From positions 806,001 through 870,000 of the forward strand of contig OZ024855.1 of assembly GCA_964017155.1 (NCBI GenBank): DNA of 64,000 bases, given 5' to 3'. The stretch comes from Oasisia sp. SBJ-2009. Its lineage: Eukaryota; Annelida; Polychaeta; Sabellida; Siboglinidae. Positions 45,673-58,200 of this stretch are shown one piece after another. The notes under the pieces are model-generated. The model saw nothing but the letters and a program-made list of their open reading frames with translations, made no database searches and was not told the origin of the DNA. The position numbers were made by a program, and so were the translations under genes. Every line of letters starts with the position of its first letter. Position 1 is the first letter of the stretch.

Positions 45673-48600
45673 GTGATAGTCGGAAACACTGAGAAAAACG
45701 ACAAAGTCCCATCCGTCTACGGGGGATCAGTTGAGCAAGCGGCGTGCCGAAACCTGGCCCGGTCGTGTGCGCCGAAGCCTCGTCGCGTTCCGAAGCCCGG
45801 CCGCCGGTCGCATGCCGAAGCCCGGCCCGGTCGTGTGCGCCGAAGCCTTGCTGCCGGTCGCGTTCCGAAGCCCGGCCGGGCGCCGGTAACTGCCCGGCGC
45901 GGCCCGGCCCGGCGCAGGGACAGAGACGGGAAAGATGGACTCGACGACGGTAGAGATCACTTGTGCATGTAGACGAATGATCGACCGGGCGCGTCGTTTT
46001 GCCAACTTTTGGAAACAAATCGAGAAAAACGACTAAGTCCGATCCGTCTACGGGGGATCAGTTTTGAGAATCGAGAAAAACGGCCAAGATCGACGCGCCG
46101 GTCGGTGTTCTCGGGCGTTTGCCACGCACAGGCAAGTAACTACGACTCTCCCGAGGAAACGCAATGGCCGTGCGCTTCATTTGGCCAACTTTCGGAAAAT
46201 CGAGGAAAACGACTAAGTCCTATCCGTCTACGGGGGATCAGTTGGGGTGACGAGAATTTCTGTTTAAACCTGTTTCAACAAAGTTCCGTGCCGGGCCGTG
46301 CCGACCGGTGGGTAAACGGCGGGAGTAATAAGGAACCACTAACATAAAACCATTAGACGACGAGCGAGGCATTTGGCGACATTAACAGGGTGATAGTCGG
46401 AAAAAACTGAGAAAAACGACAAAGTCCCATCCGTCTACGGGGGATCAGATCCGTCTACGGAGGATCAGTTGGGGAAGCGTAAATGTCTGTCTACATTCTT
46501 TTCATCAGAATTCCGTACCGACCGGCAGGTAAACGGCGGGAGTAATAAGGAACCACTAACTAGATGAGGTGACGAGGCATTTGGCGACCTTAACAGGGTG
46601 ATAGTTGGAGAAATCGAGGAAAACGACGACAAAGTCCGATCCGTCTACGGGGGATCATTTGAGCAAGCGGCGTGCCGAAACCTGGCCCGGTCGTGTGCGC
46701 CGAAGCCTCGTCGCGTTCCGAAGCCCGGCCGCCGGTCGCATGCCGAAGCCCGGCCCGGTCGTGTGCGCCGAAGCCTTGCTGCCGGTCGCGTTCCAAAGCC
46801 CGGCCGAGCGCCGGTAACTGCCCGGCGCGGCCCGGCCCGGCCCGGCCTGGCGCGGCCGGCCCGGCCCGGCGCGGCCGCACGGCGAGGTGCGGTCCGGTCC
46901 GGCCGGGCCCAGCGCGGCCAGGCCGGGCACGGCCCGGCCGGAGCAGGGACAGAGACGGGAAAGACGGACTCGACGACGGTAGAGATCACTTGTGCATGTA
47001 GACGAATGACCGACAGGGCGCGTCGTTTTGCCAACTTTTGGAAACAAATCGAGAAAAACCACTAAGTCCTATCCGTCTACGGGGGTTCAGTTTTGAGAAT
47101 CGAGAAAAACGGCAAAGTTCGACGCGCCGGTCGGTCTTCTCGGGCGTGTGTCGCGCACGGGGAGTAACTACGACTCTCTCGAGGAAACGCAATGGCCGTG
47201 CGCGTCATTTGGCCAACTTTCGGAAAATCGAGGAAAACGACAACGTCCGATCCGTCTACGGGGAATCAGTTGGTGAGACGAGAATTTCTGTTTAAACCTT
47301 TTTCAACAAAGTTCCGTGCCGGGCCGTGCCGATCGGTGGGCAAACGGCGGGAGTAATAAGGAACAACTAATATAAAACCATTAGACGACGAGCGAGGCAT
47401 TTGGCGACCTTAACAGGGTGATAGTCGGAAACACTGAGAAAAACGACAAAGTCCCATCCGTCTACGGGGGATCAGATCCGTCTACGGGGGATCAGTTGGG
47501 GAAGCCTAAATGTCTGTCTACATTCTTTTCAACATAATTCCGTACCGACCGGCGGGTAAACGGCGGGAGTAATAAGGAACCACTAACTAGATGAGGTGAC
47601 GAGGCATTTGGCGACCTTAACAGGGTGATAGTTGGAGAAATCGAGGAAAACGACGACAAAGTCCGATCCGTCTACGGGGGATCAGTTGAGCAAGCGGCGT
47701 GCCGAAACCTGGCCCGGTCGCGTGCGCCGAAGCCTCGTCGCGTTCCGAAGCCCGGCCGCCGGTCGCACGCCGAAGCCCGGCCCGGTCGTGTGCGCCGAAG
47801 CCTTGCTGCCGGTCGCGTTCCAAAGCCCGGCCGAGCGCCGGTAACTGCCCGGCGCGGCCCGGCCCGGCCCGGCCTGGCGCGGCCGGCCCGGCCCGGCGCG
47901 GCCGCACGGCGAGGTGCGGTCCGGTCCGGCCGGGCCCAGCGCGGCCAGGCCGGGCACGGCCCGGCCGGAGCAGGGACAGAGACGGGAAAGACGGACTCGA
48001 CGACGGTAGAGATCACTTGTGCATGTAGACGAATGACCGACAGGGCGCGTCGTTTATCCAACTTTTGGAAACAAATCGAGAAAAACCACTAAGTCCTATC
48101 CGTCTACGGGGGTTCAGTTTTGAGAATCGAGAAAAACGGCAAAGTTCGACGCGCCGGTCGGTCTTCTCGGGCGTGTGTCGCGCACGGGGAGTAACTACGA
48201 CTCTCTCGAGGAAACGCAATGGCCGTGCGCGTCATTTGGCCAACTTTCGGAAAATCGAGGAAAACGACAACGTCCGATCCGTCCACGGGGAATCAGTTGG
48301 GGAGACGAGAATTTCTGTTTAAACCTTTTTCAACAAAGTTCCGTGCCGGGCCGTGCCGACCGGTGGGCAAACGGCGGGAGTAATAAGGAACAACTAATAT
48401 AAAACCATTAGACGACGAGCGAGGCATTTGGCGACCTTAACAGGGTGATAGTCGGAAACACTGAGAAAAACGACAAAGTCCCATCCGTCTACGGGGGATC
48501 AGATCCGTCTACGGGGGATCAGTTGGGGAAGCGTAAATGTCTGTCTACATTCTTTTCAACATAATTCCGTACCGACCGGCGGGTAAACGGCGGGAGTAAT

Positions 48601-50263
48601 AAGGAACCACTAACTAGATGAGGTGACGAGGCATTTGGCGACCTTAACAGGGTGATAGTTGGAGAAATCGAGGAAAACGACGACAAAGTCCGATCCGTCT
48701 ACGGGGGATCAGTTGAGCAAGCGGCGTGCCGAAACCTGGCCCGGTCGCGTGCGCCGAAGCCTCGTCGCGTTCCGAAGCCCGGCCGCCGGTCGCACGCCGA
48801 AGCCCGGCCCGGTCGTGTGCGCCGAAGCCTTGCTGCCGGTCGCGTTCCAAAGCCCGGCCGGGCGCCGGTAACTGCCCGGCGCGGCCCGGCCCGGCCTGGC
48901 GCGGCCGGCCCGGCGCGGCCGCACGGCGAGGTGCGGTCCGGTCCGGTCCGGCCGGGCCCAGCGCGGCCAGGCCGGGCACGGCCCGGCCGGAGCAGGGACA
49001 GAGACGGGAAAGACGGACTCGACGACGGTAGAGATCACTTGTGCATGTAGACGAATGACCGACCGGGCGCGTCGTTTTGCCAACTTTTGGAAACAAACCG
49101 AGAAAAACGACTAAGTCCTATCCGTCTACGGGGGTTCAGTTTTGATAATCGAGAAAAACGGCAAAGTTCGACGCGCCGGTCGGTCTTCTCGGGCGTGTGT
49201 CGCGCACGGGGAGTAACTACGACTCTCTCGAGGAAACGCAATGGCCGTGCGCGTCATTTTGCCAACTTTCGGAAAATCGAGGAAAACGACAGTCCGATCC
49301 GTCTACGGGGGATCAGTTGGGGAGACGAGAATTTCTGTTTAAACCTTTTTCAACAAAGTTCCGTGCCGGGCCGTGCCGACCGGTGGGTAAACGGCGGGAG
49401 TAATAAGGAACAACTAATATAAAACCATTAGACGACGAGCGAGGCATTTGGCGACCTTAACAGGGTGATAGTCGGAAAAACTGAGAAAAACGACAAAGTC
49501 CCACCCGTCTACGGGGAATCAGATCCGTCTACGGGGGATCAGTTGGGGAAGCGTAAATGTCTGTCTACATTCTTTTCAACAGAATTCCGTACCGACCGGC
49601 GGGTAAACGGCGGGAGTAATAAGGAACCACTAATATAAAATAATTAGACGACGAGCGAGGCATTTGGCGACCTTAACAGGGTGATAGTCGGAAAAACTGA
49701 GAAAAACGACAAAGTCCCATCCGTCTACGGGGGATCAGTTGGGGAAGCGTAAATATCTGTCTACATTCTTTTCAACAGAATTCCGTACCGACCGGCGGGT
49801 AAACGGTGGGAGTAATAAGGAACCACTAACTAGATGAGGTGACGAGGCATTTGGCGACCTTAACAGGGTGATAGTTGGAGAAATCGAGGAAAACGACGAC
49901 AAAGTCCGATCCGTCTACGGGGGATCAGTTGGGAAGCGTAAATGTCGGTCTACATTCTTTTCAACAGAATTCCGTGCCGACCGGTGGGTAAATGGCGGGA
50001 GTAATAAGGAACCACTAACTAGATGAGGTGACGAGGCATTTGGCGACATTAACAGGGTGATAGTCGGAAAAACTGAGAAAAACGACAAAGTCCCATCCGT
50101 CTACGGGGGATCAGATCCGTTTACGGAGGATCAGTTGGGGAAGCGTAAATGTCTGTCTACATTCTTTTCATCAGAATTCCGTACCGACCGGCAGGTAAAC
50201 GGCGGGAGTAATAAGGAACCACTAACTAGATGACGTGACGAGGCATTTGGCGACCTTAACAGG
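45673..50263 (+). repeat. Four-block higher-order unit (4,591 bp)
   Basis: GC-rich block order short, long, long, middle. After the middle block come about 592 bp of further A-like monomers (about 49629-50220) that are absent at the equivalent place in the next units, where the middle block is followed by a short block 1,020 bp later. Confidence 0.78.
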
Positions 50264-53200
50264 GTGATAGTTGGAGAAATCGAGGAAAACGACGACAAGA
50301 TCCGATCCGTCTACGGGGGATCAGTTGAGCAAGCGGCGTGCCGAAACCTGGCCCGGTCGTGTGCGCCGAAGCCTCGTCGCGTTCCGAAGCCCGGCCGCCG
50401 GTCGCATGCCGAAGCCCGGCCCGGTCGTGTGCGCCGAAGCCTTGCTGCCGGTCGCGTTCCGAAGCCCGGCCGGGCGCCGGTAACTGCCCGGCGCGGCCCG
50501 GCCCGGCGCAGGGACAGAGACGGGAAAGATGGACTCGACGACGGTAGAGATCACTTGTGCATGTAGACGAATGATCGACCGGGCGCGTCGTTTTGCCAAC
50601 TTTTGGAAACAAATCGAGAAAAACGACTAAGTCCGATCCGTCTACGGGGGATCAGTTTTGAGAATCGAGAAAAACGGCCAAGATCGACGCGCCGGTCGGT
50701 GTTCTCGGGCGTTTGCCACGCACAGGCAAGTAACTACGACTCTCCCGAGGAAACGCAATGGCCGTGCGCTTCATTTGGCCAACTTTCGGAAAATCGAGGA
50801 AAACGACTAAGTCCTATCCGTCTACGGGGGATCAGTTGGGGTGACGAGAATTTCTGTTTAAACCTGTTTCAACAAAGTTCCGTGCCGGGCCGTGCCGACC
50901 GGTGGGTAAACGGCGGGAGTAATAAGGAACCACTAACATAAAACCATTAGACGACGAGCGAGGCATTTGGCGACATTAACAGGGTGATAGTCGGAAAAAA
51001 CTGAGAAAAACGACAAAGTCCCATCCGTCTACGGGGGATCAGATCCGTCTACGGAGGATCAGTTGGGGAAGCGTAAATGTCTGTCTACATTCTTTTCATC
51101 AGAATTCCGTACCGACCGGCAGGTAAACGGCGGGAGTAATAAGGAACCACTAACTAGATGAGGTGACGAGGCATTTGGCGACCTTAACAGGGTGATAGTT
51201 GGAGAAATCGAGGAAAACGACGACAAAGTCCGATCCGTCTACGGGGGATCATTTGAGCAAGCGGCGTGCCGAAACCTGGCCCGGTCGTGTGCGCCGAAGC
51301 CTCGTCGCGTTCCGAAGCCCGGCCGCCGGTCGCATGCCGAAGCCCGGCCCGGTCGTGTGCGCCGAAGCCTTGCTGCCGGTCGCGTTCCAAAGCCCGGCCG
51401 AGCGCCGGTAACTGCCCGGCGCGGCCCGGCCCGGCCCGGCCTGGCGCGGCCGGCCCGGCCCGGCGCGGCCGCACGGCGAGGTGCGGTCCGGTCCGGCCGG
51501 GCCCAGCGCGGCCAGGCCGGGCACGGCCCGGCCGGAGCAGGGACAGAGACGGGAAAGACGGACTCGACGACGGTAGAGATCACTTGTGCATGTAGACGAA
51601 TGACCGACAGGGCGCGTCGTTTTGCCAACTTTTGGAAACAAATCGAGAAAAACCACTAAGTCCTATCCGTCTACGGGGGTTCAGTTTTGAGAATCGAGAA
51701 AAACGGCAAAGTTCGACGCGCCGGTCGGTCTTCTCGGGCGTGTGTCGCGCACGGGGAGTAACTACGACTCTCTCGAGGAAACGCAATGGCCGTGCGCGTC
51801 ATTTGGCCAACTTTCGGAAAATCGAGGAAAACGACAACGTCCGATCCGTCTACGGGGAATCAGTTGGTGAGACGAGAATTTCTGTTTAAACCTTTTTCAA
51901 CAAAGTTCCGTGCCGGGCCGTGCCGACCGGTGGGCAAACGGCGGGAGTAATAAGGAACAACTAATATAAAACCATTAGACGACGAGCGAGGCATTTGGCG
52001 ACCTTAACAGGGTGATAGTCGGAAACACTGAGAAAAACGACAAAGTCCCATCCGTCTACGGGGGATCAGATCCGTCTACGGGGGATCAGTTGGGGAAGCG
52101 TAAATGTCTGTCTACATTCTTTTCAACATAATTCCGTACCGACCGGCGGGTAAACGGCGGGAGTAATAAGGAACCACTAACTAGATGAGGTGACGAGGCA
52201 TTTGGCGACCTTAACAGGGTGATAGTTGGAGAAATCGAGGAAAACGACGACAAAGTCCGATCCGTCTACGGGGGATCAGTTGAGCAAGCGGCGTGCCGAA
52301 ACCTGGCCCGGTCGCGTGCGCCGAAGCCTCGTCGCGTTCCGAAGCCCGGCCGCCGGTCGCACGCCGAAGCCCGGCCCGGTCGTGTGCGCCGAAGCCTTGC
52401 TGCCGGTCGCGTTCCAAAGCCCGGCCGAGCGCCGGTAACTGCCCGGCGCGGCCCGGCCCGGCCCGGCCTGGCGCGGCCGGCCCGGCCCGGCGCGGCCGCA
52501 CGGCGAGGTGCGGTCCGGTCCGTCCGGGCCCAGCGCGGCCAGGCCGGGCACGGCCCGGCCGGAGCAGGGACAGAGACGGGAAAGACGGACTCGACGACGG
52601 TAGAGATCACTTGTGCATGTAGACGAATGACCGACAGGGCGCGTCGTTTATCCAACTTTTGGAAACAAATCGAGAAAAACGACTAAGTCCTATCCGTCTA
52701 CGGGGGTTCAGTTTTGAGAATCGAGAAAAACGGCAAAGTTCGACGCGCCGGTCGGTCTTCTCGGGCGTGTGTCGCGCACGGGGAGTAACTACGACTCTCT
52801 CGAGGAAACGCAATGGCCGTGCGCGTCATTTGGCCAACTTTCGGAAAATCGAGGAAAACGACAACGTCCGATCCGTCCACGGGGAATCAGTTGGGGAGAC
52901 GAGAATTTCTGTTTAAACCTTTTTCAACAAAGTTCCGTGCCGGGCCGTGCCGACCGGTGGGCAAACGGCGGGAGTAATAAGGAACAACTAATATAAAACC
53001 ATTAGACGACGAGCGAGGCATTTGGCGACCTTAACAGGGTGATAGTCGGAAACACTGAGAAAAACGACAAAGTCCCATCCGTCTACGGGGGATCAGATCC
53101 GTCTACGGGGGATCAGTTGGGGAAGCGTAAATGTCTGTCTACATTCTTTTCAACATAATTCCGTACCGACCGGCGGGTAAACGGCGGGAGTAATAAGGAA

Positions 53201-55292
53201 CCACTAACTAGATGAGGTGACGAGGCATTTGGCGACCTTAACAGGGTGATAGTTGGAGAAATCGAGGAAAACGACGACAAAGTCCGATCCGTCTACGGGG
53301 GATCAGTTGAGCAAGCGGCGTGCCGAAACCTGGCCCGGTCGCGTGCGCCGAAGCCTCGTCGCGTTCCGAAGCCCGGCCGCCGGTCGCACGCCGAAGCCCG
53401 GCCCGGTCGTGTGCGCCGAAGCCTTGCTGCCGGTCGCGTTCCAAAGCCCGGCCGAGCGCCGGTAACTGCCCGGCGCGGCCCGGCCCGGCCCGGCCTGGCG
53501 CGGCCGGCCCGGCCCGGCGCGGCCGCACGGCGAGGTGCGGTCCGGTCCGTCCGGGCCCAGCGCGGCCAGGCCGGGCACGGCCCGGCCGGAGCAGGGACAG
53601 AGACGGGAAAGACGGACTCGACGACGGTAGAGATCACTTGTGCATGTAGACGAATGACCGACAGGGCGCGTCGTTTATCCAACTTTTGGAAACAAATCGA
53701 GAAAAACGACTAAGTCCTATCCGTCTACGGGGGTTCAGTTTTGAGAATCGAGAAAAACGGCAAAGTTCGACGCGCCGGTCGGTCTTCTCGGGCGTGTGTC
53801 GCGCACGGGGAGTAACTACGACTCTCTCGAGGAAACGCAATGGCCGTGCGCGTCATTTGGCCAACTTTCGGAAAATCGAGGAAAACGACAACGTCCGATC
53901 CGTCCACGGGGAATCAGTTGGGGAGACGAGAATTTCTGTTTAAACCTTTTTCAACAAAGTTCCGTGCCGGGCCGTGCCGACCGGTGGGCAAACGGCGGGA
54001 GTAATAAGGAACAACTAATATAAAACCATTAGACGACGAGCGAGGCATTTGGCGACCTTAACAGGGTGATAGTCGGAAACACTGAGAAAAACGACAAAGT
54101 CCCATCCGTCTACGGGGGATCAGATCCGTCTACGGGGGATCAGTTGGGGAAGCGTAAATGTCTGTCTACATTCTTTTCAACATAATTCCGTACCGACCGG
54201 CGGGTAAACGGCGGGAGTAATAAGGAACCACTAACTAGATGAGGTGACGAGGCATTTGGCGACCTTAACAGGGTGATAGTTGGAGAAATCGAGGAAAACG
54301 ACGACAAAGTCCGATCCGTCTACGGGGGATCAGTTGAGCAAGCGGCGTGCCGAAACCTGGCCCGGTCGCGTGCGCCGAAGCCTCGTCGCGTTCCGAAGCC
54401 CGGCCGCCGGTCGCACGCCGAAGCCCGGCCCGGTCGTGTGCGCCGAAGCCTTGCTGCCGGTCGCGTTCCAAAGCCCGGCCGGGCGCCGGTAACTGCCCGG
54501 CGCGGCCCGGCCCGGCCTGGCGCGGCCGGCCCGGCGCGGCCGCACGGCGAGGTGCGGTCCGGTCCGGTCCGGCCGGGTCCAGCGCGGCCAGGCCGGGCAC
54601 GGCCCGGCCGGAGCAGGGACAGAGACGGGAAAGACGGACTCGACGACGGTAGAGATCACTTGTGCATGTAGACGAATGACCGACCGGGCGCGTCGTTTTG
54701 CCAACTTTTGGAAACAAACCGAGAAAAACGACTAAGTCCTATCCGTCTACGGGGGTTCAGTTTTGATAATCGAGAAAAACGGCAAAGTTCGACGCGCCGG
54801 TCGGTCTTCTCGGGCGTGTGTCGCGCACGGGGAGTAACTACGACTCTCTCGAGGAAACGCAATGGCCGTGCGCGTCATTTTGCCAACTTTCGGAAAATCG
54901 AGGAAAACGACAGTCCGATCCGTCTACGGGGGATCAGTTGGGGAGACGAGAATTTCTGTTTAAACCTTTTTCAACAAAGTTCCGTGCCGGGCCGTGCCGA
55001 CCGGTGGGTAAACGGCGGGAGTAATAAGGAACAACTAATATAAAACCATTAGACGACGAGCGAGGCATTTGGCGACCTTAACAGGGTGATAGTCGGAAAA
55101 ACTGAGAAAAACGACAAAGTCCCACCCGTCTACGGGGAATCAGATCCGTCTACGGGGGATCAGTTGGGGAAGCGTAAATGTCTGTCTACATTCTTTTCAA
55201 CAGAATTCCGTACCGACCGGCGGGTAAACGGCGGGAGTAATAAGGAACCACTAACTAGATGACGTGACGAGGCATTTGGCGACCTTAACAGG
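50264..55292 (+). repeat. Five-block higher-order unit, 5,029 bp, copy 1
   Basis: GC-rich block order short, long, long, long, middle. The marker gatgacgtga, instead of gatgaggtga, at 50229 recurs at 55258 and 60497, just before each short block. All blocks in copy 2 follow at an offset of 5,029 bp until the 10-bp insertion in the long block at 57309. Confidence 0.88.
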
Positions 55293-58200
55293 GTGATAGT
55301 TGGAGAAATCGAGGAAAACGACGACAAGATCCGATCCGTCTACGGGGGATCAGTTGAGCAAGCGGCGTGCCGAAACCTGGCCCGGTCGTGTGCGCCGAAG
55401 CCTCGTCGCGTTCCGAAGCCCGGCCGCCGGTCGCATGCCGAAGCCCGGCCCGGTCGTGTGCGCCGAAGCCTTGCTGCCGGTCGCGTTCCGAAGCCCGGCC
55501 GGGCGCCGGTAACTGCCCGGCGCGGCCCGGCCCGGCGCAGGGACAGAGACGGGAAAGATGGACTCGACGACGGTAGAGATCACTTGTGCATGTAGACGAA
55601 TGATCGACCGGGCGCGTCGTTTTGCCAACTTTTGGAAACAAATCGAGAAAAACGACTAAGTCCGATCCGTCTACGGGGGATCAGTTTTGAGAATCGAGAA
55701 AAACGGCCAAGATCGACGCGCCGGTCGGTGTTCTCGGGCGTTTGCCACGCACAGGCAAGTAACTACGACTCTCCCGAGGAAACGCAATGGCCGTGCGCTT
55801 CATTTGGCCAACTTTCGGAAAATCGAGGAAAACGACTAAGTCCTATCCGTCTACGGGGGATCAGTTGGGGTGACGAGAATTTCTGTTTAAACCTGTTTCA
55901 ACAAAGTTCCGTGCCGGGCCGTGCCGACCGGTGGGTAAACGGCGGGAGTAATAAGGAACCACTAACATAAAACCATTAGACGACGAGCGAGGCATTTGGC
56001 GACATTAACAGGGTGATAGTCGGAAAAAACTGAGAAAAACGACAAAGTCCCATCCGTCTACGGGGGATCAGATCCGTCTACGGAGGATCAGTTGGGGAAG
56101 CGTAAATGTCTGTCTACATTCTTTTCATCAGAATTCCGTACCGACCGGCAGGTAAACGGCGGGAGTAATAAGGAACCACTAACTAGATGAGGTGACGAGG
56201 CATTTGGCGACCTTAACAGGGTGATAGTTGGAGAAATCGAGGAAAACGACGACAAAGTCCGATCCGTCTACGGGGGATCATTTGAGCAAGCGGCGTGCCG
56301 AAACCTGGCCCGGTCGTGTGCGCCGAAGCCTCGTCGCGTTCCGAAGCCCGGCCGCCGGTCGCATGCCGAAGCCCGGCCCGGTCGTGTGCGCCGAAGCCTT
56401 GCTGCCGGTCGCGTTCCAAAGCCCGGCCGAGCGCCGGTAACTGCCCGGCGCGGCCCGGCCCGGCCCGGCCTGGCGCGGCCGGCCCGGCCCGGCGCGGCCG
56501 CACGGCGAGGTGCGGTCCGGTCCGGCCGGGCCCAGCGCGGCCAGGCCGGGCACGGCCCGGCCGGAGCAGGGACAGAGACGGGAAAGACGGACTCGACGAC
56601 GGTAGAGATCACTTGTGCATGTAGACGAATGACCGACAGGGCGCGTCGTTTTGCCAACTTTTGGAAACAAATCGAGAAAAACCACTAAGTCCTATCCGTC
56701 TACGGGGGTTCAGTTTTGAGAATCGAGAAAAACGGCAAAGTTCGACGCGCCGGTCGGTCTTCTCGGGCGTGTGTCGCGCACGGGGAGTAACTACGACTCT
56801 CTCGAGGAAACGCAATGGCCGTGCGCGTCATTTGGCCAACTTTCGGAAAATCGAGGAAAACGACAACGTCCGATCCGTCTACGGGGAATCAGTTGGTGAG
56901 ACGAGAATTTCTGTTTAAACCTTTTTCAACAAAGTTCCGTGCCGGGCCGTGCCGACCGGTGGGCAAACGGCGGGAGTAATAAGGAACAACTAATATAAAA
57001 CCATTAGACGACGAGCGAGGCATTTGGCGACCTTAACAGGGTGATAGTCGGAAACACTGAGAAAAACGACAAAGTCCCATCCGTCTACGGGGGATCAGAT
57101 CCGTCTACGGGGGATCAGTTGGGGAAGCGTAAATGTCTGTCTACATTCTTTTCAACATAATTCCGTACCGACCGGCGGGTAAACGGCGGGAGTAATAAGG
57201 AACCACTAACTAGATGAGGTGACGAGGCATTTGGCGACCTTAACAGGGTGATAGTTGGAGAAATCGAGGAAAACGACGACAAAGTCCGATCCGTCTACGG
57301 GGGATCAGTTGAGCAAGCGGCGTGCCGAAACCTGGCCCGGTCGCGTGCGCCGAAGCCTCGTCGCGTTCCGAAGCCCGGCCGCCGGTCGCACGCCGAAGCC
57401 CGGCCCGGTCGTGTGCGCCGAAGCCTTGCTGCCGGTCGCGTTCCAAAGCCCGGCCGAGCGCCGGTAACTGCCCGGCGCGGCCCGGCCCGGCCCGGCCCGG
57501 CCCGGCCTGGCGCGGCCGGCCCGGCCCGGCGCGGCCGCACGGCGAGGTGCGGTCCGGTCCGTCCGGGCCCAGCGCGGCCAGGCCGGGCACGGCCCGGCCG
57601 GAGCAGGGACAGAGACGGGAAAGACGGACTCGACGACGGTAGAGATCACTTGTGCATGTAGACGAATGACCGACAGGGCGCGTCGTTTATCCAACTTTTG
57701 GAAACAAATCGAGAAAAACGACTAAGTCCTATCCGTCTACGGGGGTTCAGTTTTGAGAATCGAGAAAAACGGCAAAGTTCGACGCGCCGGTCGGTCTTCT
57801 CGGGCGTGTGTCGCGCACGGGGAGTAACTACGACTCTCTCGAGGAAACGCAATGGCCGTGCGCGTCATTTGGCCAACTTTCGGAAAATCGAGGAAAACGA
57901 CAACGTCCGATCCGTCCACGGGGAATCAGTTGGGGAGACGAGAATTTCTGTTTAAACCTTTTTCAACAAAGTTCCGTGCCGGGCCGTGCCGACCGGTGGG
58001 CAAACGGCGGGAGTAATAAGGAACAACTAATATAAAACCATTAGACGACGAGCGAGGCATTTGGCGACCTTAACAGGGTGATAGTCGGAAACACTGAGAA
58101 AAACGACAAAGTCCCATCCGTCTACGGGGGATCAGATCCGTCTACGGGGGATCAGTTGGGGAAGCGTAAATGTCTGTCTACATTCTTTTCAACATAATTC

